From NCBI GenBank assembly GCA_036557885.1, contig DATBGS010000003.1, positions 76,731 to 140,730 of the forward strand: 64,000 nt of DNA. Direction: 5' to 3'. Positions within the stretch are counted from its first letter, which is position 1, and each line of letters starts with the position of its first letter. Positions 59,113-64,000 of this stretch are shown here, piece by piece. Under the pieces are notes generated by a model, which was not told where the DNA came from, searched no databases, and worked only from the letters and a program-made list of their open reading frames with translations. The position numbers and the translations under genes were made by a program. Origin of the DNA: DATBGS01 sp036557885. Lineage in GTDB: Bacteria; Chloroflexota; Ktedonobacteria; Ktedonobacterales; DATBGS01.

Positions 59113-60585
59113 CTATGAGCGATGGGCGGCGCCGACTGTCTCCCGCTCCACTGCTGCCACTGCTGGTTCTTTCACCTCACTAAGGTGGGTTGGCAGAGCC
59201 AGGTGGTCATCTTGCGCGGGCTTTTTCCTGAACAGCAGCACCGCTGCCAGCACACGGGGCGCAAACAGAGCTGTCGGCGGCTTGAGCATGTGCATCACTT
59301 GATAGAAGCTCTGGGCCAACCGGGGATTATCCGCTGCGGCATCGAGCAAGCGCCGCGAATACCAGTGGAAGAACCCCATCCCAAATGAGCGTTTCCCCTC
59401 GGTTTCGGGGTAGCGGAAATCTTCGCTGGTCGTAAACAGCCAGGCAACAGAAACGGTTTTGGCAATGGCTTTCTGGAACTGGCGCGTAAACCCGGCCATG
59501 TCTCCCTGCCGACGCATGCGCTGCTGCAAACAGGATTGGAGCGTCTCCGCTTCTATTGCAGCCACCGTCATCCCTTGCCCATAGATCGGGTTGAAGCTGC
59601 ACACGGCATCACCCATGACCACAAATCCCTCTGGCAGACGAGCCATGCGCTCGTAATAGCGCCTGCGGTTCGCCGCGAACCGATAGATGGAGACCGGGGA
59701 CAGCGGCTCTGCATTCTTGATCAGTTCATAGAGGGCCGGGCTGGGCAAGCTGCGCACATAGTCGAGGAATCCTGCCTCATCGCTGGGGGGATAATCTCGC
59801 AACCACCCGCTCACTGAGACGCTCCAGCGGTCGCCCTCGATAGGCAGCACAAAGCCCATCCGCTTCTCCTGGGGAGCAGTACAGAAGATCGCCAGAACTT
59901 TCCAGTCCGCAGGAACCTGTTTAGGGCGGCGATAGATACGGGTGGCATAGCCGACATCCACCTTCACCACCGTTTCCTCGACTTGTGGATAGCCCAGGGC
60001 CTTGAGCCAGTGGGGAGCTTGCGAGCCACGCCCGCTGGCATCCACTACCAGATCAGCCGTCAATTCCTCTTCGCGGCGTTCTCCATCGGCAGAACGTACC
60101 TGTACGCCAGTAATCCGCCTGCTGTCGGCGCTGGTACACAGCCGGGCAACCTCATACCCATCGAGAAAGCGCACATTGGTTCTGTTTGCCACCTGTTGGC
60201 GAATCTGCCCTTCCAACCAGGGGCGGCTCAGGCAATAGACCCGAATGCCACTATGGAACTGGACTTTCCACACGCCAAACTGATACCAGCGGAGATCGGC
60301 GCCCATATCAACTTTGCTGGCTCCTCCCTCAATGAGAGCTGGAAAGAGGTCGGGAAAGAGTTCCTCAATCACAGCAGCGCCCTTGCTCAAGATACCGTGA
60401 GTTTGCCTTCCGTGGGGCACGCCTTTGCGCGCTTCCATCCCCTCCAGCCGATCACGTTCGATCAGGGTGACGTGCTGGTAATGATCGGAGAGGACGCGAG
60501 CCGCCAGCAACCCGGCCATGCTGGCGCCAATGACCACCGCATGCTGACCTATGAATTGGGGGGATTCTGTTTGCTTGAGAGCCAT
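59113..60585 (-). CDS. FAD-dependent monooxygenase / epoxidase-like flavoprotein
   Basis: 490 residues. The FAD Rossmann motif HAVVIGASMAGLLAARVLS is near the N-terminus, the ADLVVDASGRGSQ middle segment follows, and GFVVMGDAVCSFNPIYGQGM is the second FAD motif. It belongs to the UbiH/squalene-epoxidase-like hydroxylases or to the tryptophan-halogenase-type reductases without the halogenase lysine. The start at 60585 is chosen because it immediately precedes the Rossmann fold, behind AGAAAGG; ATGs at 60621 and 60678 would extend it. It could work with the globin, but this is guesswork. Confidence 0.85.
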   Translation of the reverse strand: MALKQTESPQFIGQHAVVIGASMAGLLAARVLSDHYQHVTLIERDRLEGMEARKGVPHGRQTHGILSKGAAVIEELFPDLFPALIEGGASKVDMGADLRWYQFGVWKVQFHSGIRVYCLSRPWLEGQIRQQVANRTNVRFLDGYEVARLCTSADSRRITGVQVRSADGERREEELTADLVVDASGRGSQAPHWLKALGYPQVEETVVKVDVGYATRIYRRPKQVPADWKVLAIFCTAPQEKRMGFVLPIEGDRWSVSVSGWLRDYPPSDEAGFLDYVRSLPSPALYELIKNAEPLSPVSIYRFAANRRRYYERMARLPEGFVVMGDAVCSFNPIYGQGMTVAAIEAETLQSCLQQRMRRQGDMAGFTRQFQKAIAKTVSVAWLFTTSEDFRYPETEGKRSFGMGFFHWYSRRLLDAAADNPRLAQSFYQVMHMLKPPTALFAPRVLAAVLLFRKKPAQDDHLALPTHLSEVKEPAVAAVERETVGAAHRS

Positions 60586-60789
60586 CAGTACGTTTGCTAC
60601 CTTTCTCGTGTTCCTGCTCATATCCTTTTGCAGAGCATGAGCGGTTCGTGTTCTTGCCGCTGTTAGAGAGTCTGTCATTGCTTTTCTCTAAGCCTGTGAG
60701 CAAAGTATGCCCGAAGCGGGGCGCCACGCCCAGACGCAAGAGACGCAACCAGCTACGCAATCAGCTACGCAATGGCTAATTTAGGAGGG

Positions 60790-60818
60790 TTGTCGAAGGC
60801 GCGCGGAGATGTTATGAT
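60790..60818 (+). promoter_or_regulatory. sigma-70 promoter for the third STAND regulator
   Basis: TTGTCG (60790-60795), a 17-base spacer and TATGAT (60813-60818) lie 77 bases before the ATG at 60896. Confidence 0.6.
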
Positions 60819-60895
60819 CGTGCCAGGCGCGCTTCTTGCCTGCCTGGGCCGTGCAGGGACGTCTCCCGTGAGCCGCGCGCCGAGGGAGAGCCGCT

Positions 60896-63853
60896 ATGGC
60901 CGCCTTTCCATCGCTGTCCTTTGGCGCTCTGCTCAAACGCTATCGGCTGGCCGCCGGACTTACCCAGGAAGACCTCGCCGCCGAGGCCGGGCTGAGTCTT
61001 CGGGGCATCGCTGACCTGGAGCGAGGCGCGCGGACACAACCGCGCAAAGAGACAGTGCGCTTGCTCGCCGAAGCCCTGCACCTCTCGGCGCCGGAGCGCG
61101 CCCAGTTAGAGGCTGCGGCCCGCGGGCGCACCCTCCCAACAGGTCCGGCTACCGCGCCGCAAGAGTTGCTCGCGGCCCACTTCATGCCCGCCGCGCCGCT
61201 GGTCGGGCGCACCCAGGAACTGGCCCTGCTAGACCGGCTGCTGAAAGATGGTCCCCCGGTGCTGCTGCTGGCGGGCGAGCCGGGCATCGGCAAATCCCGG
61301 TTGGTGCAGGCAGGCATGGAGCGGGCCGAGGCACTGGGCTGGACGGTGCTCGCGGGCGGCTGTCACCGCCGCAGCGGCCAGGATCCCTATGCGCCCCTGG
61401 TCGGCGCGTTAGTTGACTCCTTGCGCCACCAGCCCCTCTCGCAGCAGCGCCTGCACCTGGAAGGCTGTGCCTGGCTGGTCCGTCTGCTGCCAGAATTGGT
61501 GGAGCGCCAGGTTCTGTCAGCGCCCGCCTGGGCCTTGCCGCCAGAGCAGGAGCGCCGCTTGATGTTTGCCGCGGTGGCGCGCTACCTGAGTAATGTGGCT
61601 GGTCCCGCCGGGACGCTCCTGGTGCTGGATGATCTGCACTGGGCCGGTTCCGATGCCCTGGATCTGCTCCAGGCGCTGGTCCGCACCCCAGCGGAGCGTC
61701 CGCTGCGCATCCTGGGCGCCTACCGCGATACGGACATCGGTCCTCAAGACCCCCTCGCGCTCCTGGCGGCGGATCTGACGCGCGAGGGGCAAGCCAACCA
61801 CACCTTGCTCGCTCCCCTGGCCGATGCCGAGGCCATCGCCTTGCTGGCGGAACTGCTGCCCGAGCCAGAGGACAGGCAGCAGTTCCGCCAGCAGGTGCTG
61901 GAGCGGGCCGGAGGCGTGCCGCTGTTCCTGGTGAGTTGTGTCCAGGCGCTTAGGGCTGGTCAGGTGGCCTGGCAAGGCAGCAGCCACGTCCCCTGGACGC
62001 TGCGCGAGGCGATCCTGCAACGGGTGGTGGCCTTACCAGAGGCCGCCCAACAGATCCTCCAGTTGGCAGCCGTGATCGGACGGCGGGCGCCACGAATCCT
62101 GCTGCTTGCTGTGGCCGCCCGCGCAGACCTGGCAGAGGAAGCCGTGCTGGAGGCTCTGGAGATCTGTGGACGGGCGCGGTTGCTGATGGAAGCCGACGAA
62201 GACACCTATCAGTTGCCCCATGATCTGATCCGCGAAGTGCTGCTGACGGACCTGGGCACGGCGCGGCGGGCTTTGGCGCATCGGCGCGTAGCCGAGGCGC
62301 TGGAGCAGGGACCAGGCGTTCCCTCCATAGAGGTACTGGCTTATCACTATGCGCGCAGCAGCGAGGTGGAGAAGGCCCTGTTCTATCTGGAACGGGCGGG
62401 CGATGCGGCCCGCGCGCGGTACGCGCATGCGGAAGCCGTCGAGGCATACCATCAGGTGGTGGAGCGGCTGGACACACTGGGGCAGGGAACAGAGGCAGCG
62501 CCAGTACGAGAGAAGCTTGGGGAGGCGCTGGGCCTCCTGGGACGCTATAAGGAGGCGCTGGTCGTTTTGGAACAAGCGGCAGCGGCGGCTCAGGAAGCCC
62601 ACCACCCGGAGGCCGAACTGCGGGCGCTGGCCCAGATCGGGATCACCCATCGCTGGCACGGGACTATGGAGGACGGGCTGAGGCGGGTAGAACCTCGCCT
62701 TGCGCACCTGAGCGATGGAGAGGACTCGCCGGGAGTCGCGGCCTGCTACGCGGCGCTTGCCCAACTCTATCTTGGCGTGGAGCAGTACCAGCAGCAGCTA
62801 GCTGCCGCTCAGCGAGCGGCCAGTATCGCGGCCTCTCTCAACGACGACCGAACGCTGGCCGTGGCCTGTGGGCAGCAAGGTTTGGCGCTCTGTATGCTGG
62901 GAGACCTCCCAGAAGCCTATCAGGTGCTGACCGAAAAGGTTATCCCCTTAGCCGAGGCCGTCGGCGATGCCAGTACCCTCATCAGCACGCTCAACAACGT
63001 GAGTGTGCTCTATGGCTACTGGGGCAGTTATCACGAAGAACAGCTCTACGTCGAGCGGGCTTTCACGATTGCCGAGCGCCTGGGTGAGCACCGGCTCCGG
63101 GTGTTCTTGCTCTATCGGCTGGGCATCATTGCCTTCGCCTGCGGCCAGTGGAACCGCGCACACGCGGATCTGGAGCGGGCGGCCAGGGAAGCCCGAGAAC
63201 GCGGACGCTTCTCTGGAGAGAACTATGCCCTCTACGGATTGGGGCTGCTGGCTCTGGCGCAAGGGGAGGAAGCCGCGGCCTCCACCTACTTTCAGGAGGC
63301 GACGCAGATGGAGCAGCGCCGAAATCACCGCGTGCTCCATTGGATGCACTGGTCCTTGGCCGAGCAGGATCTGCTGGCGGGGCAGCCAGAAAAGGCAGCG
63401 ACCCGACTGACTCCATTCCTCACCATGCCCAATCGGAAGTCCGGCTATATTCGGGAGGTACTTCCACTCCTGGCCTGGGCCTATCTGGAGCTGGGCGAAG
63501 CGCCCAGGGCGCAGACCTTGTTGACCCGGCTCATTGCCGAAGCGCGGGAGGCCCGGATGCGCCCGGCGCTGATGGAGGCTCTGCGTGTCCAGGCACTCGC
63601 CTGGAGCAAGGGACACCGCTGGGAAGAGGCCGAGCAAGCCCTTGAGGAGGCTCTCACCCTCTGCCGGGAAATGCCCGCTCCCTATGCCGAAGCCAAAACG
63701 CTTTATCTGTTTGGACAGATCTCTCTCCAACTGGGAGCGCCTGACCTGGCCCGCGAGCATTGGCGGCGCGCGCAGGCCATTCTGGATCAGCTTGGCGAGC
63801 GTCTGTATGCCAGGCGGGTAGAGCAAGCTCTTAGCCAACGAGAAGACCCCTGA
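60896..63853 (+). CDS. XRE-type HTH / AAA ATPase (STAND) / TPR regulator
   Basis: 985 residues. An N-terminal XRE helix-turn-helix (FGALLKRYRLAAGLTQEDLA, SLRGIADLERGARTQP) is followed by an AAA/LuxR-type ATPase with Walker A LLLAGEPGIGKSRL and Walker B LLVLDDLHWAGSDAL, then TPR repeats to the end (for example EDTYQLPHDLIREVLLTDL junction, EAYHQVVERLDTLG). It resembles the MalT/BTAD-type signal transducers without the C-terminal LuxR domain. It is the third STAND-type regulator in 22 kb. AGGGAG precedes the ATG. Confidence 0.92.
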   Translation: MAAFPSLSFGALLKRYRLAAGLTQEDLAAEAGLSLRGIADLERGARTQPRKETVRLLAEALHLSAPERAQLEAAARGRTLPTGPATAPQELLAAHFMPAAPLVGRTQELALLDRLLKDGPPVLLLAGEPGIGKSRLVQAGMERAEALGWTVLAGGCHRRSGQDPYAPLVGALVDSLRHQPLSQQRLHLEGCAWLVRLLPELVERQVLSAPAWALPPEQERRLMFAAVARYLSNVAGPAGTLLVLDDLHWAGSDALDLLQALVRTPAERPLRILGAYRDTDIGPQDPLALLAADLTREGQANHTLLAPLADAEAIALLAELLPEPEDRQQFRQQVLERAGGVPLFLVSCVQALRAGQVAWQGSSHVPWTLREAILQRVVALPEAAQQILQLAAVIGRRAPRILLLAVAARADLAEEAVLEALEICGRARLLMEADEDTYQLPHDLIREVLLTDLGTARRALAHRRVAEALEQGPGVPSIEVLAYHYARSSEVEKALFYLERAGDAARARYAHAEAVEAYHQVVERLDTLGQGTEAAPVREKLGEALGLLGRYKEALVVLEQAAAAAQEAHHPEAELRALAQIGITHRWHGTMEDGLRRVEPRLAHLSDGEDSPGVAACYAALAQLYLGVEQYQQQLAAAQRAASIAASLNDDRTLAVACGQQGLALCMLGDLPEAYQVLTEKVIPLAEAVGDASTLISTLNNVSVLYGYWGSYHEEQLYVERAFTIAERLGEHRLRVFLLYRLGIIAFACGQWNRAHADLERAAREARERGRFSGENYALYGLGLLALAQGEEAAASTYFQEATQMEQRRNHRVLHWMHWSLAEQDLLAGQPEKAATRLTPFLTMPNRKSGYIREVLPLLAWAYLELGEAPRAQTLLTRLIAEAREARMRPALMEALRVQALAWSKGHRWEEAEQALEEALTLCREMPAPYAEAKTLYLFGQISLQLGAPDLAREHWRRAQAILDQLGERLYARRVEQALSQREDP

Positions 63854-63947
63854 GTCGCCGCGCTATCCACGACTCTAATACAAAGAGCGAGATGGCAAAA
63901 GCCCCAGGTTTCACAGCCTGCAACGAAAACACGAATTGCTGAACTGT

Positions 63948-64000
63948 GGTTCCACCAATGATCGGCGGTCACTGGTAGCGCCGCCATCTTGGCGGCCAAC
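63948..64000 (+). repeat. second copy of the MITE-like repeat, cut by the window edge
   Basis: GGTTCCACCAATGATCGGCG then GTCACTGGTAGCGCCGCC and onward repeats, in the opposite orientation, the sequence at 58334-58384 with a few changes (for example TTGGCGGCC instead of CAGGCGGCC). It starts about 95 bases after the STAND regulator stop. The remainder lies outside the window. Confidence 0.7.

Noticed and set aside
60586..60678. N-terminal extension of the FAD monooxygenase to a start at 60678
   Set aside because: The extra residues are basic and non-homologous; a Shine-Dalgarno-like AGAAAGG precedes 60585, though the choice is not certain.

Overview
The window looks like chromosomal DNA of a Chloroflexota bacterium, most likely of the class Ktedonobacteria. 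This is inference: GC is high, genes are mostly leading-strand-independent mosaics, and the content combines Gram-positive-style RNA regulation (a T-box in front of serS, a glmS ribozyme in front of glmS), two ECF sigma/anti-sigma pairs, large HTH or cyclase-headed STAND ATPases with TPR tails, a YbbR/CdaA pair and IS200/IS605-type TnpB elements. No rRNA, tRNA, CRISPR array or prophage was seen.

Layout. 0-7 kb: hemC-hemD (both carrying unusual in-frame inserts) with a membrane protein, a P-loop kinase-like protein, a HAMP membrane protein and a MetE-like methyltransferase. 7-10.4 kb: a TlpA-like thioredoxin, an ECF sigma factor with its anti-sigma factor, and a WYL regulator. 10.4-17.4 kb: an MFS transporter, a J-domain/zincin fusion, serS under a complete T-box leader, a hypothetical propeller-like protein, a DagK-type lipid kinase and a histidine phosphatase. 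17.4-21.5 kb: a tight five-gene minus-strand operon for membrane lipid chemistry (pssA, psd, a SAM methyltransferase, a geranylgeranyl-reductase-like flavoprotein and an SRPBCC protein). 21.8-26.6 kb: a cysteine-desulfurase-like protein, a second ECF/anti-sigma pair and an HTH_42 protein. 26.7-28.2 kb: a TnpB element that carries its own ribbon-helix-helix gene. 28-38 kb: housekeeping genes (zinc-ribbon coiled coil, YajQ, a giant TPR protein, CdaA, CdaR, glmS with its ribozyme).

From about 38 kb the region becomes accessory: a secreted Asp-box (BNR) protein, 1.3 kb of relics and inverted repeats, a lipoprotein, a cyclase-STAND-TPR regulator, an XRE-NB-ARC-TPR regulator with 11-bp iterons upstream of its promoter, two paralogous small helical proteins, a nucleotidyltransferase, an MGDG-synthase-like glycosyltransferase, a second TnpB element, an FAD-linked oxidase, a glycosidase-like TIM barrel, an ABC exporter whose leader contains a small ORF with a perfect Shine-Dalgarno, a globin, an FAD monooxygenase and a third STAND regulator. 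MITE-like inverted repeats lie at 58.3 kb and at the right edge.

The most notable points are: both TnpB elements place a sigma-70 -10 box exactly seven bases before the first ATG (leaderless mRNA); the first element supplies the stop codon of its neighbour; hemC and hemD both carry extra segments of roughly 30-40 codons; phosphatidylserine decarboxylase has Ser-Ser where Gly-Ser is the usual self-cleavage site; and a 29-codon ORF sits in the leader of an ABC exporter. All calls rest on reading the sequence and on known family motifs; no search or alignment was run.
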